Part shown: piece after piece, positions 1-10,929 of the stretch | Numbering within the stretch: the first letter of the stretch is position 1 | How the letters are laid out: every line of letters starts with the position of its first letter | Source: Adiantum capillus-veneris | Lineage: Eukaryota > Streptophyta > Polypodiopsida > Polypodiales > Pteridaceae | Direction of reading: 5' to 3' | Length of the DNA stretch: 64,000 nt | NCBI GenBank assembly: GCA_014529385.2 | Contig: CM043965.1 | Coordinates: 11,706,412-11,770,411, forward strand | The notes under the pieces: generated by a model | Told to the model about the DNA's origin: nothing | The model's database searches: none | Seen by the model: the letters and a program-made list of their open reading frames with translations, nothing else | Translations under genes and position numbers: made by a program

Positions 1-1936
1 ACACACCCATGAAGTGCATGCAAACACTACCTAGATCAACATAATGTCAATCGAGGACACAGATGACATGATAGGCACACGGAGGAAATATCTTTAGCTT
101 GTGAGGATGAGACCATCCTACACATACAACACTCTGGAAGGCCAACTATACCACAATCAAGAACCTCACTGCTCTCAACTACACCACATAGCCACATACA
201 CACATACGGAAGGTAACTCACCTAATCATGCCAGATTCGTACGAAACTTAAGGAACACCATCCCCTCACTAGGATACACCTGTCCCTAAGCTTCTACACT
301 CAAAACCCTCACTCTAAGCACATCTACGAAAAACGCGTAGGATGACAAAGAAAATTTTTGAAAGTGCCTGAAACTGAAATTAATGAGTACCTATGCGTAG
401 CTTATGTCGCCACGATTCTATAGACTACTAGCACGCAGAAAACAGACATTTTTTGATACACTTACAGCCACAAATAGCTCGTAGATGCGTCGGCGTGTGC
501 GCTTCGTCTCGCGTGGAATGCTTGGCATTGTCGCGTAGCTCTCCTCGAGCCTACAGCAATGGTGCAGTCGGATCTCCAATGTGTTGAGCGAGCCAGGTGT
601 AGCTAGAGGATAAAGCTCACGCTCACTCTCTTTCTCTCTCACACACAGTAGACGGCAGCGCTAAAGTTTTGATTATGATTAAAAGTCTCCTTTACAAAAT
701 GACCTAGGTACCTTATATACTAAGGCTATCTTAGGTTTAACCAAAAATGGGGTTGAAAGGGTCAAATGGCTTTGTATTTACTTCTGAAACTAGAATAACT
801 ACTAATTACAAATGACGTTTATAGCCATAATCCGCAACATTTCATAACTCGCATAAGATAAGACTTTGGTACAAAACTTAAGTTATGTTGTGTTCTTGAC
901 CTAGCGGTCAACAGTGTGTGTGTACTTCCCCCAAACAACCATCAGCGTGAGGCGGACTAGAACTCGACCAAACAACAAGGGTGGTCTTACCATTTTAATT
1001 TATGGTAGTGTCTATAACCCATACAAATTTGATATGATGATAACCGACAAGCATGACAATAACTGACAACAGATAAAAGATGACAAATCTGTGACAACAT
1101 AAAGACAAACTGATACTAGAGAACATCATTCTTGGATATCGCGTCAAAAAATTCAAGCAAAAACTGACATCTATTTTGAGACAACTTCCAGCCACAACTT
1201 GATTGTACTGGCCAGCCACCAACAAGTATCGACATGGTGCTCCACCATAGCCTCGACCATCAAAATGTGTATCAATTGATTCTTTCAAAACATTTTCTTC
1301 ATACTCTTCGAGAGACCGAGGGCAATAAGATTATATGAATGATCTCTTATATTGGTCAAATTATGTTGACCATTTTATTAAAGTGTGAACACAAAGTGGG
1401 AAGAAAAACAAAAATGAGCTTTGATCTGTGGTAGTGAATACAGACGACGATGATGAAGGTTATGGGCCGTAGCGGGCTGTAGGAGACCAAACAAGAGACG
1501 CGGTAGTGTCAAGACTTTGTCAGCAATATCTTTCCTCAAAATAAGAGTCATGTCTTATATGAGTCCTGCAAAGATGTGTATAAAAGCTACTACTCATACA
1601 AAATAGAGATTATAAAATCTTATCCATAAATACCTATCGATTGTACTACTATGTCCCTGGGAGTCCGGCTCTAAGAATCATATAGCTTTTTAATAGAGCA
1701 AACCCTTGTATATATTATGATAGAATAAAAATATGCTCATCCATGAGATCTCAACTTTGTAATATCTTGATATAAATAGAGCTATGGCATCTTGAATTTA
1801 ATAAAGCTTTTCAAATTGTGTCTTGAGTTGTGGAAGTTTAAAGCACTTGATATTTTGTTAAGTCTTTAAATCAAACCATCAACAAGCTTATTACTATGTA
1901 GGTACCATCAAATGATTTATACACGGTCATACATGA
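1..1936. other. Unassigned stretch, probably decayed repeat DNA
   Basis: I recognise no gene here. A minus-strand open stretch near 995-1330 reads RSLEEYEENVLKESIDTHFD and onward without matching a family I know, and a second minus-strand stretch (418-642) ends in a CT-rich segment. Around 1775-1805 a TATAAATAG motif is followed by AATAAA, which would suit an LTR or promoter relic. The right edge runs into the Ty3 gag relic starting at 1937, so part of this may be the leader or LTR of that old element. I could not find an LTR boundary. Confidence 0.4.
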
Positions 1937-2014
1937 GAAAAACTTCTCTTCAAACAAGACCAACCACCCACATTCTAAGGTGAGGGAACCCATATCAAGC
2001 GCGATGTTGAAGCC
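1937..2014 (+). pseudogene. Chromodomain Ty3 element gag, N-terminal fragment (left part of a split relic)
   Basis: Read on the plus strand this gives EKLLFKQDQPPTF, a stop, then GEGTHIKRDVEA. It matches residue by residue the start of the gag of the intact chromodomain element further right (EKKLLLKQAQSPIFKGEGENVERDAEVWMEAMDDYF, shown in two parts: EKKLLLKQAQSPIFKG and EGENVERDAEVWMEAM). The reading continues in the same frame after the inserted element, at 5086, with I-E-A-M-E-D-Y-F. Stops replace the expected Lys and Trp, so the copy is dead. This fragment and 5086-5818 are one relic cut apart by the element at 2015-5085. Confidence 0.75.
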
Positions 2015-2070
2015 TGTTAGGAATGGGATCATGCTAGCTAGGGTGGATGAAAGATAAACATAGTGCAAGT

Positions 2071-2114
<44 letters not shown>

Positions 2115-2361
2115 GCCAGATTATCACTCAAGTGAATTAGGTTCCAAGATAGGATTAGCTTGGACTCATAAACACAATCTTGAGTATTGTCTTAGCTTAG
2201 CACAAGCTCACCATAGACAAGCATGTAGTGCAAAATTGAACTGTGTTTTTTATTCATGAAAGTGAGCTTTAAATAGCTCTATAGCCTTGCTCGATAGCAT
2301 GTGGGATAATTCCAGTCTTCTCTTCTTGACTCACATTTTAGGACAAATCTCACACTTTACA
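2015..2361 (-). repeat. 3' LTR of the first gag-only element
   Basis: Direct repeat of 4766-5085. It contains a (TG)n tract at about 2069-2112 that is shorter in the partner, which explains most of the length difference (347 against 320 bp). It begins TGTTAGGAATGGG and ends in TTTACA before the polypurine tract. Confidence 0.85.
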
Positions 2362-2676
2362 ATCCTCCCCTTGAGGTTTGGACTATGACAAAATGCTGAA
2401 GATGTAATATCCACATAGGATGATAAGTTGGTATCCACGCAGGATGGTAAAATCCACATAGGACGATAATATCCACACAGGAAAATAAAATTCCTCCCGT
2501 ACAAGTAGAGAGGTTGCATCTTCAATGTATGTTGTCATAGAAGACAAGGTTGTTCTTGCCTTCGTCTTCTACCATGTGAGCTGATCCTTTGTTAGGTCTC
2601 TTTCCTTTGTAGCTTTTTCTATTGCTTCTACTATTGCTGCTTTCTCCACACTGCTACTGCCCCCGTTTGAGTAGCA

Positions 2677-3434
2677 TCAAGAAGGAGGATGTCCCTTCTT
2701 ACCGCATTTGTTGCAAGGTTTGTTTGTGTAGAAGTCTTTTGCTACGTGTCCCATTCTTCCACATTCATAACACTTTCTTCCAATTGATGATGTTGATAGT
2801 GAATATCTTCCCCTTGAGGATGTCATGACAAAATCCCTTCTTGATGAGGTTAATGAACCTTTTTGTTTTTTTTCTTCTTCTTGGATTGAGTTGATGAAAC
2901 CTTGGAAAGGTGAAGCCGGTTCTTTTTCTTCAAGTATTGTGACTAAGTGGTCATAGGAAGGTGGAAGTGCACTTAATAGTACAGCCACTTTGTCATCTTC
3001 TGGTACTTCAACTTGGATGTAAGTGATTTGCATGACAATGCTCTTAAGCCTATTTACTAGGCTAGCAATGCCCTCCCCTTCATTCATAATGATCTTATAA
3101 AGTTGTCTTTTGAGACTAAATTTACTCCTTTTGGCCCTAGCTCCAACATTACTTTCTAGGACATGCCATGCGTCATGCGCATGCTTACATTAGTCTATGA
3201 AATGCACATAGTTGTCATGTAAGGAAGTGATGATACTTGTTTGTCCTTGGCCAAATTCTGGGCACTTGCTATGAGTGGGGTTGCCCTAGTGTACACTCCA
3301 TCGAGTTCGGCTTGTTGTTATAGGGGTGTGTTGATCATATACCATAAACATTTTTTCATTAGGTAACCCCTTAACTTTGTTTTCCAGGTGTGAAACCCTT
3401 CCCCATTGTACTTTTTCTATTCCCTTCTCTCCCA
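2677..3434 (-). pseudogene. Copia-type gag with two CCHC knuckles, broken
   Basis: The minus reading starts at an ATG near 3434 (MGEKGIEKVQWGRVSHLENK). It runs through a UBN2-like gag body (NEGEGIASLVNRLKSI, VPEDDKVAVLLSALPPSYDH) to a zinc knuckle C-Y-E-C-G-R-M-G-H-V-A-K-D with the last Cys lost, and a second knuckle start C-N-K-C-G-K-K-G-H. Gag proteins of this family package element RNA. At least two internal stops lie before residue 120, and a third (TGA) cuts the second knuckle at 2677. The protein resembles the intact gag at 13652-14551 in body motifs (LANRLKSI; LLKSLTDKFHQIVTVLKEKDPLPS) and in having paired knuckles, so both elements belong to related families. Confidence 0.8.
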
Positions 3435-4765
3435 TTGTGATAATATAGGGGTCTTAGCTTAGGAGACTCTCCCAGCCAATGTCTACCTCTTTACACAAGC
3501 ACAAATTATTGTTAAAATTTGAAATTTATTTGAAGTTTATTGTGCTTGGGTGGATTCATTTTATTGCAAGTTGAGAGAGAGAGAGAGACAGAGATAGGAA
3601 TCCCTTTGTGAAGCCCCTCTTCACTAGATTGAAGCACCTCTTCCCATATAGGGGAAATGACCCTATGCTTTTGATGCTTAAAAGAAACCCTCTTTGAAGA
3701 TGTTGGAGTAGGTTTTTGATGTTCGAGCTCTTTTGAATGCTTTGGAAGCTTGATTTTTTGCTTTAGATTTTTTGAATGCTTTTGATTGCCTTTAGAAGCC
3801 CTTGGGATTTGCTGGTTGCCTTGGAGTATAAAGCTTGGTAATAATCTTCTTTAAATTGTTGCAGTGTCGCGATCAGTGAGAACCGGCCCTTTGGTAGCCC
3901 TGATGCTACTGGCTTTAAAAAGGCTAGTGGACTTTGAAGATCCCTATGGGAAAGTGGGCATGTTAAGGGCCGAAGGAGATGAAGGAGGCCGTAGGATGGC
4001 CTGCTAGTGGAGCCGAAATCTGATAATAAAGGGCCCTTTGAAGGCTACCAACAAGAGAATGCGGCTGTGGAACTCCACCCAGCGGACCCGCCAAGCCTTA
4101 ACAAAGCACAGTTGAGCGCCTGTTTGAAATCCACCCATGAGCCCACATTCAAAATCTGGGTGTTGACCCCACGACTCCACACATTACACCTTTTATAGTG
4201 CTAATGAGCTAAGCCAAAGGGCCCCATGGGACTTCATCCGAGGTAAAGCCAAAGATAGTATAATTATGCCCAACTTCTGCAGTCCTTCACACACAAAACA
4301 CACACAACTTATTTTAGTAAGGTTTTAAGGGATGAGGCTTAGGGGGTTCTCGAGCTTGGATTTGAGTGCTTGAAAGCTCGACAAGAAGCTTGTGTCGAGC
4401 ACTTCGAGGCAATGACAGTAGTTCAAAGAGAAAATGAGTTTAATGAATTTTTTGAAGAGGAAAATGATGCAAAAATTGACACAAAAGATCAATCTAAAAT
4501 GCAACCATTTAAGCAAAAGTGCCTATTAGCAAACTTCTAATGATGGCTAATCCTCCATCATTAGCTCAATGAACGTGGGTAGTGGCACATCCTTTCAAGG
4601 GTGCATATCCCATCGTTGGTTAGCTTCGAAAAGAGTGATTAGCATGTGATTAAACAAAAAAAGGAATTATACAATGTAAAGGAATTCTAATCCTACCAAG
4701 TGCTAATCACACTAACACAAATGCATGGTAGTAACCTAGTTAGCAGATCAAGCTCTTTTACCAAT

Positions 4766-5085
4766 TTTTAGAACGGGATCGTGCTAGCTAGGGTAGATGA
4801 AAAAGAAACATAGTGCAACTGTGTGAGTGTGTGTGTAAGCAAGATTATCACTCAAGTGAATTAGGTTCCAAGATAGAATTAGCTTGGACTCATAAACACA
4901 ATCTTGAATATTGTCTTAGCTTAGTAGAAGCTCATCATAGACAAGCATGTAGTGCAAAATTGAACTGTGTTGTTTATTCATGAAAGTGAGCTTTAGGTAT
5001 CTCTACAACCTTGCTCCACAGCATGTGGGATAATTCCACTCTTCTCTTCTTGACTCACACTTTAGGACAAATCTCACACTTTACA
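4766..5085 (-). repeat. 5' LTR of the first gag-only element, with adjacent primer site
   Basis: Direct repeat of 2015-2361. Just left of it, 4752-4763 reads GCTCTTTTACCA. On the minus strand this is TGGTAAAAGAGC, a degenerate form of the initiator-Met site TGGTATCAGAGC. The AAGCC duplication follows at 5086. Confidence 0.85.
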
Positions 5086-5818
5086 AAGCCTAGATTGAGG
5101 CAATGGAAGACTATTTTCGGGGTACCTTTTCCTCAATCACTGTTCAATGGATATTGCCTTTGAGCATGATTCTGTCAAGGATTGAATCATCCCTTGGATA
5201 CCCATCTTGAAGCAATGAGGTCCACATGGCTTCAGGATTCTCTCTTAAGGGCAACACCTCTGGCTAAAGAAATGATCACGAATCAAGGGAGAGAAGACTT
5301 TAGAAATCAAAGGGGCATGCCCAACAATTGTAGTCCCGACCTACTAATCAAACTTATCAACCTCGCCCTGTAGTAGCCGCAACTACAACAACTCAACTTG
5401 AGAATCCTAATGTTCATGGTTATGAGTGTAATGAGCTAAGACACTATAGGAACAGGTGTTTTGGAAGACGTTACCAACTACTGTAAATGAAGTTCCTGTA
5501 GCACCGAATGGTAGAGGTCAACCAGTACGTTGTGAAGAAAGGAATGTAAGAAGAGTTCGTGGAAGAGGACTTGTGGCTCAAACTCATGCCACTATTATGG
5601 AAGATCCAGCATTAGGAGACCTACCTAATGAGAGATTAATTTTTCACCCTTGAAACTTGAGAAAGAAATCTTAGGAATAGAAACAGCATTGAGCACTTTG
5701 TCAAATGAAAAGATTTCCCTGAAGAAGATGCAATGTGGGAAGACGAAACATCTTCCTTAAAGATCATCCAGACATATCTTTGAGATGAGGACATCAAAAT
5801 TCCTCAAGTTGGGGAGGA
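5086..5818 (+). pseudogene. Chromodomain Ty3 relic: gag joined directly to the chromodomain tail
   Basis: The gag reading resumes at 5090 (IEAMEDYFRGTFSSITVQW). It continues through a segment matching the intact gag (NHPLDTHLEAMRSTWLQDSLL against DPLNTRLEALRPTTLQDALL) and a damaged CCHC knuckle around 5417-5465. Protease, reverse transcriptase, RNase H and integrase are absent. At about 5705-5770 the reading is F-V-K-stop-KDFPEEDAMWEDE, the C-terminal chromodomain (LVKWKDYPEEDATWEDE in the young copy). An internal deletion therefore fused gag to the 3' end of pol. A purine tract (TTGGGGAGGA) and the LTR follow. Confidence 0.75.
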
Positions 5819-6130
5819 TGTAAGGTCTGTGCCATCCTTGTAGAGGGGATTCTCATGTAAAGGATTAGTATCAAGATATTTTGATCATAAATAGAAAGTT
5901 TATTTTTCTGACAGTTTTTCTACCTTTGATGTACTAATGATATGTAATCTTTTCAAAAATTAAATTTTTACTTATTTGTCACCTTTATCCAAATATGGTA
6001 AGTTCTGAGGTGCTTGCACCCACCTAGACCCGACCGTCTCGTCTAAATCTACCCCTCCTTGAATTTCCATAAAAATAGCTTTCTGCTCCAAAACCGGCAA
6101 ATATAGCAGGTGTGTGCATTTGACACCTTA
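5819..6130 (+). repeat. Decayed 3' LTR of the old chromodomain Ty3 relic (start only)
   Basis: It begins TGTAAGGTCTGTGCC directly after the polypurine tract. The young element's LTR begins TGTAAGGTCTCTGACC on its sense strand. Further matches such as CGACCGTCTCG near 6029 and AAATATAGCAGGT near 6100 appear in the same order in the young LTR (around 57840 and 57770, minus). I cannot fix the right edge. Confidence 0.55.
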
Positions 6131-7184
6131 GCTTGTTATCCTCAAGCTTCTTTTAATAGCAACTTTCAAAATTAAACTCTAATGAGCCAAGCTCACTCTA
6201 GACAATTAATTTTCATCCTAGTGTTAATAAATCAATTCCTAAAAAGGTATGTCGTGTATGCTTGTGCATGGACATGTATGTGCATGTGTATGTATGTCCA
6301 TGGATGTCCATAAAAATGATCCATAGCCATAAACCCATCTCTTATGGTATGGTTGACTATAAGCATGAGTAAGTACATAAGGTGTATCACCCAAAAGAGT
6401 CTTACCACGCACCGAGCGAGTTTTTTCGAGCAAAGACAAACCCAAGCAAGTGTTTGTACGCAATGAGTAAATTTTATCATCAATAGAATATTTATTATTT
6501 GTTATATATTGTTGCACTACAATAAAAAGAGTTTTCAATGGATAGACTACCTCCTAAATTCCAAAAGATCAAAGTTTAATTTAAAAAAAGTAGCACAATA
6601 TTTGAAAATATTATCTTCTGGATCAATCTCTAATTGTAATCTCTTCTGCTTCTACTCTTCTTTGGCTTGGATTTTTCTCGCTTGGACTTCACAGGTTTGA
6701 GCATGAAGTAAGATTGATAGACTAATAAGAGCTCTAGACCTTTACTTAATGCTCAAGTCATTCTATGTTTCTTTTTTGTAAGGTAAGTGCTCCCTTGTCT
6801 AGTACTTTGGTTCTTGATTGTCATTTATACTTGACAGCATGTGCATCCTTCCTCCTCTTAGCCTCATCAATTTGATAGCAATTTATTGCACCTCATTAGT
6901 TCATTTATACACCAATCGTCCCTTCTATGTCGTCCTGCCCTGCCCATACTACAAGGTTGTGATCTTCATACAAGGGCACCCTTTTTACACGACACATGTC
7001 CAACAAACACCATTAATTAAGAAAGACTTTTTTTGTTACAATAAAATCATGTTTTTCTTTCCTTGACCAATATATGCCTTTTGTAATCAATTTACAAAAA
7101 CAACAATCAAAATTAATACAGTTCTATGCCTAAAATTTTCAAGAAATACATCATCATAATTGAAAAAAGTTAGTTGGAAACAAA
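6131..7184. other. No gene seen
   Basis: AT-rich DNA with scattered short open stretches and CATGTATG-type simple repeats near 6265-6310. I found no domain, LTR boundary or RNA gene. Part may be the remainder of the decayed LTR to its left. Confidence 0.4.
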
Positions 7185-7608
7185 TAAAATATTGAGGATT
7201 TTTTTACCATACAATGTGACAACTTCAAGCTTCAATTGAACAACTTCTTTCACAAAGATTGAAGATGCTGCTCCTTTCCATTTTGAATCATTGTTTAACA
7301 AAATATGGCAGATGTCAGGAAAGCCATAACATCCATCACACAATGGGCACATCATCGTAGGAATATGCTTCACATCTTTGCTCATGTGGAATATTCATGC
7401 CGCCACCAATTATAGCAGGAGAATTCAGCTCCAATCTATGAAGATCAAAACCATGCCATACCCTAAAAGGTGGTACTAGGGCCTTCTTCAAATCTGGAAC
7501 GATAGTTTCAACAAGAGGGAAGGCCGCTGAAGTGACTTTGCATACTAATTTGTTTGCAACAAATTCAGTCTGTTTTGAGCTTGTGTCTGCTCGTGATAAG
7601 ATGGTATC
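7185..7608 (-). pseudogene. ISPF: Relic of 2-C-methyl-D-erythritol 2,4-cyclodiphosphate synthase (ISPF)
   Basis: The minus reading contains FRVWHGFDLHRLELNSPA, then IIGGGMNIPHEQRCEA, and after a frame change near 7350-7370 PDICHILLNNDSKWKGAASS followed by IFVKEVVQL. These match in order the core of plant ISPF: R-x-G-H-G-F-D-L-H-R-L-E, LIIGG..IPHD.GCEAHSDGD, LPDIGQIFPDSDPKWKGAAS, VFIKEAVRL. ISPF makes the cyclic diphosphate in the plastid MEP isoprenoid pathway and binds zinc through the D and H of DLH. Here DLH survives but the SDGD motif has become SYDD, part of the following core is missing, and the frame breaks. The C-terminal third is absent. The stretch upstream (7480-7608) may be transit-peptide sequence. 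No intron is evident, so a processed copy is possible but not shown. Confidence 0.8.
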
Positions 7609-7645
7609 CATAAAAAAAAACAATGCTAAGTGAGAGAAGATGCTT

Positions 7646-7648
<3 letters not shown>

Positions 7649-7721
<73 letters not shown>
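7649..7721. repeat. (CT)n microsatellite
   Basis: About 36 uninterrupted CT dinucleotides, lying just upstream (on the minus strand) of the ISPF relic. Confidence 0.95.
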
Positions 7722-7724
<3 letters not shown>

Positions 7725-8449
7725 TTAGTCAAGAGGATCCTTGGAACACCATTACTTTTCAAGTCATAACCAAAACTCCTATTAACGATTTTAATTGGTC
7801 TGAATCTTCCAATCATTCAATTTGTCTTGCTAGAAAGTGGATATTTACAGCATGACTCCATCAATGCTGATGACTAGCCTGTCGTACGGATATGTCACAT
7901 AAAAAAAGAAGTTAAACTATAAACTATCAGATAATGGCTCAACCTAAAACACCAGTCAACAGGCAGCATGGACATGTGTTTTCCCCCAACGCAGCAATTT
8001 AAGTCGTCTGGTGAAAACTGACTTAGACAAAGCAGACAGCCCCATCAAACCTTTCTTGACAAGTGGGGACTCAAGTACTTGAGCACTTTTGACACCTTAA
8101 CATTGTCTCGTCCAAATGCCTTCTTAAGGAGAGGATCACATAAATTCTATGATTTCTCAGTACTACTATGGAGCTTGTGAGCCTTGATGTAGTCCCTACT
8201 AGCTTGAGGGCATCAGACCTCATGGTCTCCGAGGTTTGCAAGACGGGAGCCAGGTTGGAGGAGACCCTATAGAGGATCTGAGTGCCACCTCTGGGCTCAG
8301 GCTTGGGTCGCGCTCCGGAGTGGTTTTGAGTTCATCCTTTTTCACTTTCTTGCTCATTTATCCATCGTCCTCCATATCTCCCCCTCAAGCGAGTGGTAAA
8401 TCTCAAGAGAGAAGAGCTACGTTTTGTAGGATTATAGAGCACGAGAACA
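7722..8449. other. No gene seen
   Basis: Mixed-composition DNA. A plus-strand open stretch at 8236-8583 has no recognisable domain, and its right half lies over a minus-strand relic that reads better. Confidence 0.35.
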
Positions 8450-9153
8450 TCGTCCAGATGGTAGAAAAAAAACATGCCAAATGTTGTCATGGATGGTTTC
8501 CCATCTGCATCATTGCCATATTCATTGACACCATTCGCTTTTGCATTTCCTTCATGCTAGTCCTCATCATCACTTGGGATTGATCCATTGAAGGAAGTTG
8601 TAAGAAGTCTATCTCTGACGAATAGTTCAACAATTGACAAATTGCAAGTATCATCGCTGGCAAAGGAAGCCGACACTTCTTCTTTGATGCTACCCAGGTC
8701 TTGCATGCACATTTGATTCTTTTTTTTAATTTAGTCCTCCATTTCTATTTGACTTTTGAATATGCCCTTGCCTTTGGGGACAAGATGATGGTTCGACTTG
8801 ATGATTGGAATTTACATTCAATGACAATAAAAGCTGCAAATTTTGGTCCGTAGGAAGATCCATCATTTATGCCAAGGTGAGAAATTCCTCTGATGGTAAT
8901 GCTTAATCCAAAAAAGGTCTTGTTCTTTACTTTGGGATCCACCCAAGGCTCATCGTAGTACATGACAACATCGAAGAAATTCCCCTTTTCTGTCAAGGTC
9001 GAACTTCGGGGGTAGTGGATCGTGGCCCTCCATCTCCCCCTCATTACTGGACAAAATTAGCTTGCAGAGTTGTTCAATGCTTGACACCTCAGCACCCGGT
9101 ATAATCGTGTGTCTCGTCCAATCAATGGAAACCATCATTTCCAATGATTGCAT
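8450..9153 (-). pseudogene. Unidentified coding relic with frame breaks
   Basis: On the minus strand three neighbouring open stretches read as one broken protein. 9153-8960 gives SIDWTRHTIIPGAEVSSIEQ and DPLPPKFDLDRKG; a frame change leads to 9044-8745 (NFFDVVMYYDEPWVDPKVKN, KTFFGLSITIRGISHLG); further left a Met-rich stretch reads MDQSQVMMRTSMKEMQKRMV. Composition looks protein-coding and the frames join at natural points, but I recognise no family. It could be a host gene fragment or part of a transposon. Confidence 0.35.
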
Positions 9154-9353
9154 GGAGAATCAACTCTCGGAATCATCGCTTGTCTTCTCCAATGATCGCA
9201 CACCAAATCAGCACAAGTAATAAACAAGTGGGGGCGTGGTGCAGTTGAGCACATGGTGGGGCCTGCAACAGACTCGCACAGAGGGCAGTGCATGAGGTGT
9301 AGGACGAACGTGCAGGAAGAGCAACCTATTGGCTCCCCGACCCTTGATGGCCA

Positions 9354-9467
9354 GGAATGGTCCTGAGGGACCACTCCCCACAATCCTCCTCCCCCATGGC
9401 TCCCGGCATCCGCCGATCGCCAAGGGGTCGAAGTATTATGGGGAATGGTCCTTGAGGGACCATTCCC
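9354..9467. repeat. Two short hairpins of the same family
   Basis: 9441-9467 is a perfect 11-bp-arm hairpin (GGGAATGGTCC, 5-nt loop, GGACCATTCCC). 9354-9377 is a near copy (GGAATGGTCC, TGAG, GGACCACTCC). They lie 87 bp apart in a GC-rich segment with no confident gene. Confidence 0.8.
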
Positions 9468-10270
9468 TACCCCGTAAAATTGAAATTCGTGCACAAATCT
9501 GAGTCGACAACAACTTGAAGTACAACTTCCATTTCTCCTTGAAGTAGAGATTGTTGATGGGGTGGATTTGATTTCTTCACTGGGATACATGCTATAGCAT
9601 AATTTCCAATTGTGTAGTACAACAAAGGGTTTCTGAGTATCCAGTGCTCATGTTTGTGCCCATCCATTGAGGGCTTTTCTGTTGCAACTCCTTAACTTGG
9701 CAGGAGAGAGCCTTCGCCACGGACTATTTGCATTTCATCATGTGCTGTGAGGAATTGATCTTTAGCATGCACAAAGGGTGCGGGATTCTTTCCGCACCTT
9801 GGCTTGCAGTTTTCTTAAAGGATGCGGCATGCACATTCACATTTTGGCTTGAAATTGGCTGAGAGGATGCAGAGGCGGTTTCTTTGTCAAGGTACTCTTG
9901 CCCTTCATCTCCATTTTGCGGCAGGAGGTTGCCATCATCTTCTCCTCTTTGCGGTGGGAGGGGACCGACATCTTCTTCGGGGGATGCACCATCTTCGGCA
10001 ACACCTTTTGCATCACCTTCAAGATGAAATTTAGCACCTACATTGCATGCAGGGAGATTACCTTGTTCTATGCATGGGGAGTTGTGAAGGAGAGACAGGA
10101 GAGAGAGAGGAGGATGGCGCAGAGAAAGGAGAGGAGCCACCCTCAGGTTGGACCGTCCGACCCCTTGATACCATGTAAAAAATAGTGATAGGGACACAAT
10201 ACACAGACCATTGCTCTCTCTCTCTCAGATGCATGATTCTTTTGATTATGAAGTTTCACTATGTTTATAA

Positions 10271-10327
<57 letters not shown>

Positions 10328-10651
10328 TTTTTGCATGCCAGGTTGTGAGGGGAAGGCCTTGGTTGGGGGCTCCTGCAGGCAGCAGACGGGTGCAGGCAGA
10401 GAGAGAAGAGCCGGGAGGGGGCGAGACTGGCAAAAAGGGAGGTGCACAGTGCTACTGTTGGTGGAGGCCGAGACAGTTGCGGGTAGAAACTGGAGAAGGG
10501 TTGAACGAAGGAGTAAGGGAGGTGGAGGGGGAGAGACAGGCGCAAAGGGGGGAAGGGAGCAGGGGCAAAGAGAGCAGACAAGTTGGCACAAAGCGCTCTC
10601 TCTTTCTCGCTCATGGAAAGGAGGAGGGAATAATAGGATTTGGTTCACAAT
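9468..10651. other. No confident gene; low-complexity DNA with a (TG)n tract
   Basis: Several overlapping open stretches on both strands are shadows of low-complexity sequence. A (TG)n tract of about 26 units fills 10272-10324. The following 10325-10640 is a purine-rich plus strand that gives long but meaningless open frames. Confidence 0.5.
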
Positions 10652-10697
10652 AGAAACTCTCTGAAAGAGCGCGCGCCGGCTCTTTCAGAGAGTTTCT
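10652..10697. repeat. Perfect 19-bp-arm hairpin
   Basis: Arms AGAAACTCTCTGAAAGAGC (10652-10670) and GCTCTTTCAGAGAGTTTCT (10679-10697) are exact reverse complements around an 8-nt GC loop. A T-rich run follows. It resembles a Pol III-like or transposon terminal hairpin, but no partner feature identifies it. Confidence 0.85.
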
Positions 10698-10929
10698 TTT
10701 TTATTTTGACTAAGGGAGAGTAGATCAATATTGAATAGTTATGTAAAATGCTCAAAATCAAAGCGCAAAAAGGATGCGGAGGGACTCAACACGGACTCTC
10801 TCTCTCTGTCTCTCTCCCTCCCCTCCCTCGGTTCTTTCACCGTACTAGAGAGCGAGGCCTCTCTCTCTCTCACACACACACATTGATGAAAACCTGCAGT
10901 CCAGTTGAAGTATAGAGCAGTTACTTGAG

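Larger units (their letters stand above)
2015..5085 (-). mobile_element. Non-autonomous gag-only LTR element (TR-GAG type), Copia-related, first copy
   Basis: Two direct repeats bound this unit: 2015-2361 and 4766-5085. They differ mainly in the length of an internal TG microsatellite. Both flanks carry AAGCC (2010-2014 and 5086-5090), a 5-bp target-site duplication. On the minus strand the right repeat is the 5' LTR, followed by a degenerate initiator-Met primer site at 4752-4763. A purine tract (minus reading of 2362-2376) lies against the left LTR. The 2.4-kb interior holds a Copia-type gag (2677-3434, minus) and no protease, integrase or reverse transcriptase that I can find. It must have moved with enzymes from another element. 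It is inserted in an older chromodomain Ty3 gag. Confidence 0.85.

Noticed and set aside
9724-10197. 157-codon minus-strand ORF
   Set aside because: Competing open frames in other phases of both strands, low-complexity composition and no domain.
10185-10664. Overlapping 120-160-codon open frames around the TG tract
   Set aside because: They exist on both strands in several frames and consist of repeat-encoded Cys/Val or His/Thr runs and low-complexity Arg/Gly; no domain.
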